A DNA stretch of 64,000 bases from Flavobacterium bizetiae (lineage in GTDB: Bacteria; Bacteroidota; Bacteroidia; Flavobacteriales; Flavobacteriaceae), in contig NZ_CADCSU010000047.1 in NCBI RefSeq assembly GCF_902804475.1, positions 1-64,000 on the forward strand, written 5' to 3'. Made by a program: the position numbers and the translations under genes. Below are positions 33,537 through 43,037 of the stretch, in pieces; the first letter of the stretch is position 1; every line of letters begins with the position of its first letter. Under the pieces are notes generated by a model. The model was not told the origin of the DNA. It made no database searches and saw nothing but the letters and a program-made list of their open reading frames with translations.

Positions 33537-35933
33537 TTACAATCTCCCCTGCTCTTCGGTTTGACCTTCTTTCTTTTTGTTGACCAAATTCTGATTACCA
33601 AAATTATAACGAAACCCTATTCGAATACTTTGAGTATCGCCATACGACTTAAAATAATTGTACTGATTGGCATAATCTGTTACTACCTTTTCTTTTTCGC
33701 CACGATAAATATCGGACAGGATTGCATATACTTCGCCATTGCTTTTCCATATTTTCTTTCGAATAGAAGCCGAAAGATTCGAAGTCTCGCTGAAAACAAA
33801 AGTACCTTGTACAGATGAAGAATTGTACTGAAAGTTGAGTTCTGCTGTTAATTCTTTCTTTTTGCTCAAAACAAAACGATTGCTAATACTGGTATTATAA
33901 GTTGGTTTTCCGTTTTTGTATAAATTCCCGTCCCTTCCCTGAAAACTATCTTCGACATAACTCAAGCCTGCCTGAATTCCGGATTCCCAAAAATCATACA
34001 AAGTAAGATTGGTATTAAACTCAAGTCCAAAAGCAAAGTCTTTTTTAATATTGGTAAAATGATACACGAGCATATTGGTTTCATAATCCTGATACGAAAT
34101 TTCCATCGAAGGATCTTTTTCCAGACGATAAAACAAATCAAAATTGTATTTATTTTTCAAAGTATAAAGCAAATTAAGATTATGACTAATGGTAGGCAAC
34201 AATTTGGGATCGCCCGTAAAATAAGAATACGAATTGTAATACGAACGAAACGGATTTAACCTGCTGTATTGTGGGCGCGTGATTCGCTTTCCGTACGAAA
34301 TACCAATCTCATGCCCTTCTGATGGTTTATAAAGACCGTAAAATGTTGGAAAAAGCTTAAAATAATGCTGTTCATTGATTTCAGATGTTGTTACCGAGTT
34401 TCCTTTCAGACTCGTGTATTCACCACGTAAACCGGCTTTTAGGCTCCACTTTCCAAATTCTTTGCTATAACTTGTATATGCCGCCATTATCGACTCATCA
34501 TACAGAAAAAGACTCGTTCTGTTTGGATTGTTGACAAAATCACCATCAACTTCGTCTTTATAATCGAGATTGCTTTGGGCTTTTACGTTTCCAAATTTTA
34601 ATCCTGCTTCCAGCACGCCGTTTTTTTCATTTGAATAATCGGTCTGTGCAGAAAAAAGCTGAATATCCTGTACATTATCGCTTATAAAACGAGTAATTCG
34701 ATAAGGACTTTCTTCCGGAAGTGAAAATGCAGATGTAATATCCTGACGTTCCTGACGCCAGTATTTTGTATAATCTGCTGTTACGGCTACTTTTTCTTTT
34801 TCGCTAAACAAATGATCAAAAGACACATTATAAGCGTTATTTTTTAAGGGAGTTCTGCGGTTATTTTGCGTTATATAAAGCGAATCCAAAGCACCATTAC
34901 CATCATAAATAAATGTTGGTACTGTAAAATCTCCTACTTGTTTGGGCGTCATTAATCCGGTACCTCCAGCAGAGATGGTATTAAGCGAATCAATCTCGTA
35001 AGATGCCTGAAGTCGATACGAATGTTGTTGTAATGATTTTGATTTACGCCTCATAATACTTTCCCAACGTGAGTCGATAGAACCATCATCTTTTAGATAA
35101 TGCGCAACATCTGTCCCTTCATTCACATATACACCAGATCCAAAACTATACCTTCCGGCAAGAGATAGTTTTTCTCCTTTATAAAATTGATTCGTAGATA
35201 CAACTCCTTTTGGGTATATCGATTGTACATAGGCCGAATTTACAGAACCTTTATATCCTAACGAAAGATTCTTTTTTAGTTTAATATTTAAAACAGCACT
35301 TCCCTGCGCTTCATATTTTGCAGGCGGATTGGTAATGACTTCTATCGATTTTACCTCTTCTCCGCTTGTGCTTTCTAAAAACTGCTTTAGTTCTTCACCA
35401 CTCAAATAGACTTTTTTATCATTTATGGTTACCAATATACTTTGGCTTCCGCGAATACTAATTGCTCCTGTAGCACTTGTCGTTACGCTAGGCGTTTTGC
35501 TTAGAATTTCCCAGGCATTGTTAGATGATAATGAGGAATTTTCTACAGCAAACTCAAGCCTGTCCGTCAATCGTTTTACAATAGGCTTTTTTGAAGTAAC
35601 GGTCACTCCGTCAAGATTGTTTGAAATTTCTTTTAAAGAAAGTATACCCAAATCTGTATCTTTCTGAATACTAATCGGTTTGTAATATTCCTCAAAACCC
35701 ATCATTTTCATCTGAAGCAAATATTCGCCTTTTGTTATTCCGCGAAAGCGAAATTCTCCTGACTCATCTGTTTGTGTTTGTTTGTAACTCACAGAATCTT
35801 TTGCCTGCAAAAGCACGGCATCTGCAAAAGGTACGGCTTGATGAGAGCCGTCTTGTACCTTTCCAGATAGGGAAACTTCTTGCGAATATCCCGCAAAAGA
35901 CCCCAACAACAGTAACATAATTAATTTTTTCAT
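33537..35933 (-). CDS. TonB-dependent-receptor-like outer-membrane beta-barrel protein
   Basis: This 798-residue outer-membrane protein has a signal peptide (FAGYSQE), a carboxypeptidase-regulatory-like domain (LSGKVQDGSHQAVPFADAVL, residues ~22-100), a plug-like region (AWEILSKTPSVTTSATGAISIRG) and a long C-terminal barrel of the type-3 outer-membrane beta-barrel family. It is not a SusC protein and has no SusD partner. It lies divergent from a histidine kinase/response regulator pair, with phased GGTTAAC repeats in the shared promoter region. The substrate is unknown; metal or siderophore-like import and signalling roles are possible. Confidence 0.88.
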   Translation of the reverse strand: MKKLIMLLLLGSFAGYSQEVSLSGKVQDGSHQAVPFADAVLLQAKDSVSYKQTQTDESGEFRFRGITKGEYLLQMKMMGFEEYYKPISIQKDTDLGILSLKEISNNLDGVTVTSKKPIVKRLTDRLEFAVENSSLSSNNAWEILSKTPSVTTSATGAISIRGSQSILVTINDKKVYLSGEELKQFLESTSGEEVKSIEVITNPPAKYEAQGSAVLNIKLKKNLSLGYKGSVNSAYVQSIYPKGVVSTNQFYKGEKLSLAGRYSFGSGVYVNEGTDVAHYLKDDGSIDSRWESIMRRKSKSLQQHSYRLQASYEIDSLNTISAGGTGLMTPKQVGDFTVPTFIYDGNGALDSLYITQNNRRTPLKNNAYNVSFDHLFSEKEKVAVTADYTKYWRQERQDITSAFSLPEESPYRITRFISDNVQDIQLFSAQTDYSNEKNGVLEAGLKFGNVKAQSNLDYKDEVDGDFVNNPNRTSLFLYDESIMAAYTSYSKEFGKWSLKAGLRGEYTSLKGNSVTTSEINEQHYFKLFPTFYGLYKPSEGHEIGISYGKRITRPQYSRLNPFRSYYNSYSYFTGDPKLLPTISHNLNLLYTLKNKYNFDLFYRLEKDPSMEISYQDYETNMLVYHFTNIKKDFAFGLEFNTNLTLYDFWESGIQAGLSYVEDSFQGRDGNLYKNGKPTYNTSISNRFVLSKKKELTAELNFQYNSSSVQGTFVFSETSNLSASIRKKIWKSNGEVYAILSDIYRGEKEKVVTDYANQYNYFKSYGDTQSIRIGFRYNFGNQNLVNKKKEGQTEEQGRL

Positions 35934-35979
35934 TGATGATTTATTTGATGCAAAACTCAGTAAATCATTTTCGAAAAAT

Positions 35980-36008
35980 GGTTAACACAGGGTTAACGAA
36001 GGGTTAAA
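35980..36008 (-). promoter_or_regulatory. Three 11-bp-phased GGTTAAC boxes, receptor side
   Basis: GGTTAAC at 35980-35986, GGTTAAC at 35991-35997 and GGTTAAA at 36002-36008 start exactly 11 bp apart. They lie 47-75 bp upstream of the receptor start codon. Helically phased direct repeats are typical for OmpR-type response regulators. Confidence 0.7.
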
Positions 36009-36106
36009 CACTAAAAGGTAAAAAATAGAATGTAAACACCTGAAAAAAATTATTGAATGCTTTTTAATCCTGACGCGGGTTTGTCCTGATTATAGTTTAT
36101 AAATTT

Positions 36107-36168
36107 GGTTAACGTAGGGTTAACGCTTGTATTTTTAATTTAAAAAAGCTTAAAATGCAATAGCTTTG
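36107..36168 (+). promoter_or_regulatory. Two 11-bp-phased GGTTAAC boxes and -7 element, kinase side
   Basis: GGTTAAC at 36107-36113 and 36118-36124 start 11 bp apart. A consensus -7 element TAGCTTTG follows at 36161-36168, putting the boxes in an activator position about 50 bp before transcription start. Confidence 0.72.
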
Positions 36169-36220
36169 CCTTAACAAAAACAAACTAATTCTCTTATTGC
36201 GAATTATAATATTGAAAGAA

Positions 36221-37546
36221 ATGAAAAGAAAAATAATGCTTTTAATTGGTGCCTGTATCTTTACAGTAATTGCTTTGGCTACCATTCAGGGCTATTTTAT
36301 CTACAATACTTATAAGCTATACGAAAGGGAAATCAACAGTTCTATAAAAAAACAAATCTCTCGTCTGGAAGATACTGACGAATGGGAAGATATAAGTGAT
36401 ACCTGGTCGCTAAACTTAAAAAAATACGCAAAAGAATATGCAAAAGGAAAGGTAACAAAGCAAAATTTTACCACTTACGTGAATGCCAAAAAAGATTCAC
36501 TTTCGACAGCCACGAAGGTTTACATGAAAAAAATGGGGCAACCGGATGATTACGATATCGATTATTCTATCTACCTGAATTCGATTACATTGTTAAATAA
36601 TGGAAAAATAGATACTTTATTTAAAGGAAAAATATTGATCCTGGCCAGTGACACTTTAAAAAAGAATAAAATCCTCTCTGCTACGGGGCGCTCAGAGAGT
36701 AAAGACAGCAATAATCAACTTACCCTACTCATAAAAAGCGAGCGTTATTATGGTTTTGATGAATTGCAGCGTACTATCATTTCTAAAATGAGCGGTTTAT
36801 TGATCTTTTCAGTGCTATTAATGGCATTTGTAGTTTTCCTGTATTATATGTCGCTGAAAAACCTAATCACTCAAAAACGTATTGCCGATATTAAAACGGA
36901 TTTTGTCAATAATATTACACACGAATTTCAAACGCCGCTTGCTACGATGGATATTGCTATTAAAACATTGCAGCGAAAAGACCAGCAAATGAGCCCGGAA
37001 CATTATAAAAATACGCTGGCTATGATCGACAGGCAAAATGAACGATTACAAAAATTATTTCGTCAGGTAAGAGAAGCTTCTGTAACGCCTATTGCTAATA
37101 AAGAAAATATTGAAGTGACGAGTGATGAAATTAAAGATATGATCGAGGATTTTAAACTTTCTAAACCTGATGTAGCAATCAAATTTACAAGTCAGGAAGA
37201 AGTTTTTACTATTGCCATGGATCGTTTTCACCTCAACACCATTTTAATCAACTTATTAGATAATGCCGTAAAATATGGTGCCCGAAAAATTGAAGTAGAT
37301 TTAAAAATAACAGCAGGAAATTTTATTCTTTCTGTAAAAGACAACGGAAAAGGTATTCCTCTCCGGGAACAGGCTTCGATTTTTGATAAATTTTATAGGG
37401 TCGATAAAGGAAACATTCACAACAACAAAGGGCTTGGTCTTGGATTATTCTATATCAAACAATTGGTCAAAACCTATAAAGGAACAATTACCGTAAAAAG
37501 CGAAGAACAAAAAGGATCATTATTCACCATTACAATTCCGGTATGA
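36221..37546 (+). CDS. Membrane sensor histidine kinase
   Basis: This is a 441-residue kinase. The start at ATG 36221 (MKRKIMLLIG) is preferred over an upstream in-frame TTG at 36197 because it leads straight into the first membrane helix. Two helices (~5-27 and ~190-213) bracket a ~160-residue periplasmic sensor with no recognised fold. The H-box NITHEFQTPLATM has His234, with Phe-Gln in place of the usual Leu-Arg. The ATPase motifs NLLDNAVKYG, DNGKGIP and GLGLGLFYIKQLV are intact. Its stop overlaps the response regulator start by 4 bp, so the two are translationally coupled. Confidence 0.93.
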   Translation: MKRKIMLLIGACIFTVIALATIQGYFIYNTYKLYEREINSSIKKQISRLEDTDEWEDISDTWSLNLKKYAKEYAKGKVTKQNFTTYVNAKKDSLSTATKVYMKKMGQPDDYDIDYSIYLNSITLLNNGKIDTLFKGKILILASDTLKKNKILSATGRSESKDSNNQLTLLIKSERYYGFDELQRTIISKMSGLLIFSVLLMAFVVFLYYMSLKNLITQKRIADIKTDFVNNITHEFQTPLATMDIAIKTLQRKDQQMSPEHYKNTLAMIDRQNERLQKLFRQVREASVTPIANKENIEVTSDEIKDMIEDFKLSKPDVAIKFTSQEEVFTIAMDRFHLNTILINLLDNAVKYGARKIEVDLKITAGNFILSVKDNGKGIPLREQASIFDKFYRVDKGNIHNNKGLGLGLFYIKQLVKTYKGTITVKSEEQKGSLFTITIPV

Positions 37547-38241
37547 AACATCATATATTACTAGCAGAAGATGATTTTGATTATGCTTCTATATTAAAGC
37601 AATATCTTGAATTTTCGGGCTTTAATGTTACATGGGCAAAAGATGGAAAAGAGGCTTTGAGAATTTTTTCAGATACGAAACCGGATATTTGTATTCTGGA
37701 TGTCATGATGCCTCATATGGATGGTTTTACCCTGGCTGAAAATATTATCGACAAACATCCGGAAACTCCTTTTATATTTTTAACAGCAAAAAGCTTTAAG
37801 GAAGATAAAATAAAAGGCTTACGTCTGGGTGCTGATGATTATGTCGTAAAACCTTTTGAAGTCGAAGAATTGATTTTACGAATTCAAAACATCCTGAGGC
37901 GCAGTCAAAAACCTGTTGTAACGAATGCGCCGGAAGCAAACGTACTTTCTATTGGAACCTATGTTTTTGATGGCGATAATTATACGCTTTCTCATGAAAA
38001 AATTACACACCAAATAACCGAGAAGGATGCGCACCTGATTCGGTTTTTATATGCCAATAAAAACAAGCTGGTCAAACGTGAAGATATTTTAAAAGAAATC
38101 TGGGGCAATGATGACTTCTTTTCCGGACGAAGCATGGATGTCTTTATCAGCCGCCTTAGGAAATATTTTAGCGAAGATCCGGACATCTCTATTCCCAGCG
38201 TAAGAGGTTTGGGATTTAAATTTAATACTAAAAACGAATAA
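37543..38241 (+). CDS. OmpR-family response regulator
   Basis: This 232-residue regulator has an N-terminal receiver domain with the acidic pair LAEDDFDY and phospho-acceptor Asp in CILDVMMPHMDG (around residue 52), Thr in FLTAKSF and Lys in DDYVVKPF. The C-terminal winged helix ends with SRLRKYFSEDP and VRGLGFKF. It overlaps the kinase stop codon. OmpR-type dimers bind direct repeats spaced one helical turn apart, which fits the GGTTAAC boxes between the kinase and the receptor gene, so this protein is their likely reader. Confidence 0.95.
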   Translation: MKHHILLAEDDFDYASILKQYLEFSGFNVTWAKDGKEALRIFSDTKPDICILDVMMPHMDGFTLAENIIDKHPETPFIFLTAKSFKEDKIKGLRLGADDYVVKPFEVEELILRIQNILRRSQKPVVTNAPEANVLSIGTYVFDGDNYTLSHEKITHQITEKDAHLIRFLYANKNKLVKREDILKEIWGNDDFFSGRSMDVFISRLRKYFSEDPDISIPSVRGLGFKFNTKNE

Positions 38242-38260
38242 AAATTTAAAAGCAATACAC

Positions 38261-38692
38261 ATGAAAATCATTTTAATTATAACACTCCTAATTTTAAGTA
38301 CTTTAGCTCAGGCACAAACAGCAGAAGCTAAAGCGGGAAATACAACAGCCGTTGCAAAAGCCCCTTCAACACAAACAAGAACAACAAAATCTTCTACATC
38401 AGTTTCTATTTCTGATTCAGATAATTATTATTCTTTACTGGCAAGTTTTGATGCTAATAAAAATAAAAAAGTAGAAAATTTATTGTCTGATAATTTAGAC
38501 GACAGTTTATTATCCCATGAATCCGGCAGTAAAATCTGGAAAAAAGACAGTGACGGTCAAACCGCATATTCTTTTGTTTTAAGAGACGGAAAACTAAAGG
38601 CAAGCATTGACAAAGAATTAGTCTCTAGCGAAACCTTTAAAAAATTAAAAGCATTGGGAGAAAAAATTTCTGAAACAATTTCGAAAGGTTAA
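38261..38692 (+). CDS. Small exported protein of unknown function
   Basis: This 143-residue protein has a clear signal peptide (cut after LAQAQ). A Thr/Ser/Ala-rich linker (residues ~20-50) precedes a compact C-terminal part with the segments NYYSLLASFDANKNKKVENL, SGSKIWKKDSDGQTAYSFVL and a Lys-rich helix. I do not recognise the family. It starts 19 bp after the response regulator and is probably cotranscribed, so it may be a periplasmic accessory or output of that two-component system. Confidence 0.7.
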   Translation: MKIILIITLLILSTLAQAQTAEAKAGNTTAVAKAPSTQTRTTKSSTSVSISDSDNYYSLLASFDANKNKKVENLLSDNLDDSLLSHESGSKIWKKDSDGQTAYSFVLRDGKLKASIDKELVSSETFKKLKALGEKISETISKG

Positions 38693-38748
38693 TTGCAACA
38701 TTTTCAGATTTTATACCTCCAGCCAATTCAAAATTTACTTTAACCAAA

Positions 38749-38785
38749 AAATGCACGAATGATTTTATTCGTGCATTTGTTTTTC
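38749..38785 (+). terminator. Intrinsic terminator after the kinase/regulator operon
   Basis: The 12-bp stem AAATGCACGAAT / ATTCGTGCATTT with a 6-base loop is followed by a T-rich run. Confidence 0.85.
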
Positions 38786-38878
38786 ATTTCCAAGTTTTTA
38801 ATTAATTTTTATACACCAAAAACACAATATCAAATGAACAGACGAAGCGAGTTTATTATTACTAAAATGTAATAGAGG

Positions 38879-39613
38879 CTAGAAATGACTCAGGCTTTTT
38901 CTGTATTTATCCATCATTACTTTAAATAAATCTTTGTTAGAAGGAGGCGACAAAACAATGGCTTTAGAGCCTGAGGATATTGATTCTTCGATATTTCCTA
39001 AACTTGTGCCTCCGGTCGCCATGATGGGGAAACCGGGAAAATTTACCGCAATATCTTTAAGGATTTTATTGGTGTACTTCCCTCCTGTTACATGAAAAAT
39101 ATCAACGCCTGCATCTATTTTACTTTTTAAAAAATTATAATCCGAAGAAGCGATACTGGCAATTATAGGAATGGTTATTTTCTTTCTGATTTTTTGCAAA
39201 TCATGATTCTCAAAGGGTATATTCACAATGATTCCCGCCGCACCCATTTCTTCAGCATATTGTGCCATTTCAAGGGATTTTTTGCCTCTTGTTGTTCCTC
39301 CGCCTACACCACATATTACGGGTTTACTGCAAAAATCGACCAATGATTTTATAATTCTTGAAGAAGGTGCAAAAGGATAAACAGCCAGAATGGCATCGGC
39401 ATCATTGTTTTCGATAATGGCCATATCAGTAGAAAAGAGAAACGATTTTAGTTTTTGTTCTCCTATCAAAATGCCTTCACATTTTTTTTCAATGATTTCG
39501 GGTGTTGTGAGTGCTTTCTTTTCTCTTTTATTTCTCCAGAAGAGTTTTTCTAAAAGTGAAATTTTTCTAGTGCTTCCCCATAATGAGTCTGAATTTGAGT
39601 TTGGCTGGATCAT
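38879..39613 (-). CDS. TIM-barrel phosphate-binding enzyme, function unassigned
   Basis: This 244-residue cytosolic protein has the alternating strand/helix pattern of a (beta/alpha)8 barrel. The Gly-rich PVICGVGGGTTRGKKS, EEMGAAGIIVN, and near the C-terminus FPIMATGGTSLGNIEESISSG resemble the phosphate-binding ends of HisF, ThiE and KDPG-aldolase-type barrels. I cannot name the reaction. KDPG aldolase would fit the neighbouring uronate pathway, but the Schiff-base Lys context is not convincing. It is monocistronic on the minus strand. Confidence 0.6.
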   Translation of the reverse strand: MIQPNSNSDSLWGSTRKISLLEKLFWRNKREKKALTTPEIIEKKCEGILIGEQKLKSFLFSTDMAIIENNDADAILAVYPFAPSSRIIKSLVDFCSKPVICGVGGGTTRGKKSLEMAQYAEEMGAAGIIVNIPFENHDLQKIRKKITIPIIASIASSDYNFLKSKIDAGVDIFHVTGGKYTNKILKDIAVNFPGFPIMATGGTSLGNIEESISSGSKAIVLSPPSNKDLFKVMMDKYRKSLSHF

Positions 39614-39759
39614 TCTATTTTAATTTTAGAAGCTAATATATTGTAGTAAATTCTAAAATTTTAAAAAATGAAGACCCAAAATTCAATATCTGTAATGAAA
39701 TAAGGAAAAATTGTAGTGAAATAATAAAAGACAATTCAAGTCTGTAATTAAGAAGCTGA

Positions 39760-40110
39760 TTACTTAGAATTATCCTCGATAACAAAAGCTCTTAACTCCG
39801 CCATCTTGCCGTCGCGAAATTGCCAGGTATCACTATAAAAATAATGTACCATTTTTCCGTTCGTATCCTTAAGACTAATTGTACCAATTGCCGTTACAAA
39901 ATCACCTTCGGCAATTAAATTTTCAACCTTAAATATTGGTGGTTCTACATATTCTACAGCCATATATTCCCGTACAGCTTGCTTTCCTTGCAGCGTTTTA
40001 TCTCCAATGAATATCCATTTTGTATCATCCGTACAATAATATAAAAAACCTTCATTATCGCCACTACTAACAGCTGCATTTGCTTTTTCAAGTACTTCCT
40101 TATTATTCAT
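39760..40110 (-). CDS. SnoaL-like/NTF2-fold protein
   Basis: This 116-residue cytosolic protein has the alpha+beta cone layout of the NTF2 superfamily: an N-terminal helix (VLEKANAAVSSGDNEGFLYY), WIFIGDKTLQGKQAVREYM, FVTAIGTISLKDTNGK and the ending YFYSDTWQFRDGKMAELRAF. Members range from ketosteroid-isomerase-like enzymes to binding proteins. No substrate can be inferred. It stands alone between the TIM-barrel and cold-shock genes. Confidence 0.78.
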   Translation of the reverse strand: MNNKEVLEKANAAVSSGDNEGFLYYCTDDTKWIFIGDKTLQGKQAVREYMAVEYVEPPIFKVENLIAEGDFVTAIGTISLKDTNGKMVHYFYSDTWQFRDGKMAELRAFVIEDNSK

Positions 40111-40172
40111 AAACTCTTATAATTAATGATTTTATAAAATGTTCCTGCTACACATTAGAAACTTTTGATATC

Positions 40173-40204
40173 AAAAAAAAAGTACCTGCCTTGGCAAGTA
40201 CTTT
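40173..40204 (-). terminator. Terminator of the cold-shock gene
   Basis: The stem AAAGTAC...TGCC / GGCA...GTACTTT is followed, on the minus strand, by a run of nine T's. It lies 21 bp after the cold-shock stop codon. Confidence 0.85.
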
Positions 40205-40225
40205 AGATCATTTCTCATCCTATAT

Positions 40226-40417
40226 TTAGACAACTACTACGTTTACAGCGTTCGGCCCTTTTTTGCCTTCTGCTATTTCGTAACGCACTTCGTCGTTCTC
40301 ACGAATATTTTCTGATAAACCTGAAACGTGAACAAAAATTTCACTTCCACCGTTTTTTGGAGTAATAAATCCAAATCCTTTTTCTTCATTGAAGAATTTT
40401 ACTGTACCTTCTTGCAT
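40226..40417 (-). CDS. Cold-shock domain protein (Csp)
   Basis: This 63-residue single cold-shock domain binds single-stranded nucleic acid and acts as an RNA chaperone. The two RNA-binding motifs are present: KGFGFITPK (RNP1) and EIFVHVSGL (RNP2). Length is usual for the family. The gene has its own terminator and an unusually AT-rich ~100-bp upstream region that may be a cold-shock-type leader. Confidence 0.96.
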   Translation of the reverse strand: MQEGTVKFFNEEKGFGFITPKNGGSEIFVHVSGLSENIRENDEVRYEIAEGKKGPNAVNVVVV

Positions 40418-40647
40418 CTTATTAATTATTTATTGATCATAAATGTACTACATTTATCATTACGATACTGAAAAAGAGTAAATTAGATTTAAAAAAAACA
40501 ATAAATTTATTTTAGTATAAAAATTAGTGACCTCATTTTGATCTAAGTACAGCCAAATAAAAGAGTAAAATCACGATCTATAAAATATTTTTACTCACCT
40601 GAAAACAGAATTCCTATATGCGTTATAATGAAGGATTCAGCCATAAA

Positions 40648-40684
40648 AAAAGAAGCTGTCTCTTACAAAACAGCTTCTTTTTAT
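40648..40684 (-). terminator. Intrinsic terminator of the PQQ-propeller gene
   Basis: The stem AAAAGAAGCTG / CAGCTTCTTTT with a 12-base loop has A and T runs on either side. It lies immediately after the stop codon at 40688. Confidence 0.88.
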
Positions 40685-40687
40685 TTC

Positions 40688-41893
40688 TTATCGAAGGATT
40701 TTTAGATACGCACTATAGGCATCATCCTTGATAGAAGTTCGAAGATAAACTTCGTTTTCGTCTTTTGTACTAAATTCAAACTGAATTAAAGCAGCGTCAG
40801 AATAATAATACATATAATTCTCTTCGGCAAACTCAAGATTAGAAATAGGTCGCGTTGATAGCTTCATATCGAATGCCATTTCACCATTTGCTAAGTCTAT
40901 CTGAAAAAGTTTTCCCTTACGCGTATATCCCCACGCATTATCACTTTCCTCGACAACATATTCGATAATATCATTTTTAAAATCCGTTTTCCAGATCTGA
41001 GTTCCTGTTTTTGAATCTACAGCATATAGCGACGAAACTTCCGGACCTTCTGCTGCAAAATAGAGCTTTTTGTCTTTGCTAAAAATACGATCCTTGATAT
41101 TACTTTGATTTTCATCTAATTTAAATTGCCAAACAATATCCAGAGTATTAGGATTTAAGGCAAAAACCACATTTTTTTCGTTGGCTACAAATACATTTTC
41201 ACCATCAGTTACCGCTTTTCCGTGTATGGGTTCTTCAAAAGTTTTCTGCGAAAGAAGTTTTCCTGTATTGGCTTCAAAACTATAAAAGTTATTCCCACTT
41301 TGCGTAAATACTTTATTATCAAAAAAGAGCACCGGAATATCATTGTTTGAACCCTCTAATTTGTAATTCCAAATTAAACTACCGTCCTTTATATCAAGGG
41401 CATAAATATTATTGTTAGGACTTTGAGTTGTGATAAACAGTTTTCCGTCATTAATAATTGGAGCTTGGTTTTTTAATACAATTTGATCTGTAATAGTACC
41501 TAATCTTGATTTCCAGAAAATCTGTCCGGTTTTGTTATTAATCGCAAAAATTTCACCGTTTATAAAAGGAACATACACTACTCCATCTTGTAACGTAAGC
41601 TGATTGGCACACATTTCAGTATGCGAATCTGTCGCTTTCACCGTCCAGTTAAATGCTTCCGATTCTAGATTAAACGACATCAAAGAACCATCATAATCAT
41701 AAATTAGAATCGATTGCGGATCTAACGCCACTTTTTTAAGCGGATTGATGGCTTTGTTGGTAACGATATCATTAGCAGTTAAAACTTTATTATTAGAATA
41801 GCTATTCTTGCCTGACTTTGAATTACTTGGAGCCTGCCCAAACATATTAATTGCAGTACATACAAATAAAAGCGTTACTAGATTTTTTTTCAT
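40688..41893 (-). CDS. Exported PQQ-like beta-propeller protein
   Basis: This 401-residue protein has a signal peptide (INMFGQ) and repeated propeller blades: LYAVDSKTGTQIWKTDF, IFAINNKTGQIFWKSRL, IYALDIKDGSLIWNYKL. These Ala/Gly...W repeats are those of PQQ-binding-like and BamB-type propellers. No quinoprotein catalytic residues are evident, so a scaffold or binding role in the periplasm is likely. It is not linked to other envelope genes here. Confidence 0.8.
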   Translation of the reverse strand: MKKNLVTLLFVCTAINMFGQAPSNSKSGKNSYSNNKVLTANDIVTNKAINPLKKVALDPQSILIYDYDGSLMSFNLESEAFNWTVKATDSHTEMCANQLTLQDGVVYVPFINGEIFAINNKTGQIFWKSRLGTITDQIVLKNQAPIINDGKLFITTQSPNNNIYALDIKDGSLIWNYKLEGSNNDIPVLFFDNKVFTQSGNNFYSFEANTGKLLSQKTFEEPIHGKAVTDGENVFVANEKNVVFALNPNTLDIVWQFKLDENQSNIKDRIFSKDKKLYFAAEGPEVSSLYAVDSKTGTQIWKTDFKNDIIEYVVEESDNAWGYTRKGKLFQIDLANGEMAFDMKLSTRPISNLEFAEENYMYYYSDAALIQFEFSTKDENEVYLRTSIKDDAYSAYLKILR

Positions 41894-42074
41894 TTTAAAA
41901 ATTTGGGGTTGATAATTGATTTCCTTTTTAATAGAATAAATTACTCTTTCAAAATAAAATACGTCATCAAATAGTGATAAAACCGTTTAAATTCAGCTTA
42001 TTAAATGCTACGGCTCAACCAATATTCAGGTCAAATATAGTAAAAATTTATTATCGGATTTTAGAAGCTTTCTT

Positions 42075-43037
42075 CTAGCTTTTGTAGGATTCAAAAAAGC
42101 CATAAGCTCTTTTTTCTGCATAAGAATAAGTAGAATCACGCAACGGAAAAGCACAATGTCCTCCGTATTTTGGAGTTTCAAGATACACATAAGCACTTTC
42201 CTGAGCTATAGCCCTTGGATAACATCTTTCGCCTAAAAAAGGATCATCGAGAGAATTGATAATTAAAACCGGCGTAGTAATATTTTTAAGGGAAAATTCC
42301 GGAGAAACTTGTTGGTAATAATCGTCGCGACTGGCAAAACCATGCAAAGGCGCTGTAAAATAATGATCGACTTCATCAAAAGAAGTAATACTGTCAATTT
42401 GATCGCGATTGATAAAATCAGGAAATTGTGCTGCTTTGTATTTCAGCTTCCTTTTAATATCGATGGTAAAATTCTTTAAATAAACCCTGTTAAAACCTTG
42501 TTTAAGCACTTCAGCACTGGTCGCAATATGTGTAGGTACCGAAATGCAAACTCCGGCTTTTATACGCTCATCGATTTTGTTCCAGCCAAAATAATTCAGA
42601 AGCTGTACGCCTCCCATCGAATATCCAATCAAATAAACTTCTTCGAATCCTTTTTTCAGAACAAACTGAACCACTTCGTCAAGATCATCAACCGCACCGT
42701 GGTGATAAAGTCTGGGCAAACGATTCATTTCTCCGCCACAAGTACGATTGTTCCAGGCGAAAACCGAAAAATCTTTCTGCTGAAAATAAACCGCACAACT
42801 ATTATTGTATGTTCTGCGCGAATCTCCTTCTAAACCATGACATAAAATAACCGCTTTTTTAGGATCGTTGAGGATAAAATCGATATTGATAAAATCTCCG
42901 TCATTCAATTCAATCTTCTCTCTGGTGTATCCGGGCGCATCGAACTTTTTAAACAAAGCAGCATAAATTGTAGAAACATGCCTGTTGCGATGAATAATAG
43001 AAGGTAAGTCATATTCTGATTGCTCAATTACTGGCAT
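42075..43037 (-). CDS. YheT-family alpha/beta hydrolase
   Basis: This 320-residue cytosolic hydrolase has a nucleophile elbow GYSMGG (Ser), the oxyanion HGLEGDS, the Asp of NSLDDPFL and the His of YGGHCAFP, making a complete catalytic triad. The N-terminal NRHVSTIYAALFKK matches the YheT/EMB8 subgroup of unknown physiological substrate. It is monocistronic. Confidence 0.88.
   Translation of the reverse strand: MPVIEQSEYDLPSIIHRNRHVSTIYAALFKKFDAPGYTREKIELNDGDFINIDFILNDPKKAVILCHGLEGDSRRTYNNSCAVYFQQKDFSVFAWNNRTCGGEMNRLPRLYHHGAVDDLDEVVQFVLKKGFEEVYLIGYSMGGVQLLNYFGWNKIDERIKAGVCISVPTHIATSAEVLKQGFNRVYLKNFTIDIKRKLKYKAAQFPDFINRDQIDSITSFDEVDHYFTAPLHGFASRDDYYQQVSPEFSLKNITTPVLIINSLDDPFLGERCYPRAIAQESAYVYLETPKYGGHCAFPLRDSTYSYAEKRAYGFFESYKS

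Noticed and set aside
33516..33818. 100-codon hydrophobic ORF opposite the receptor gene
   Set aside because: It is the complement of the barrel's C-terminal coding sequence; hydrophobicity is an antisense artefact.
36197..36220. TTG start of the histidine kinase
   Set aside because: The ATG at 36221 leads directly into the first membrane helix; the added residues make no sense.
42498..42833. 111-codon ORF opposite the YheT-like gene
   Set aside because: Antisense to a well-supported hydrolase with full catalytic triad; no independent evidence.
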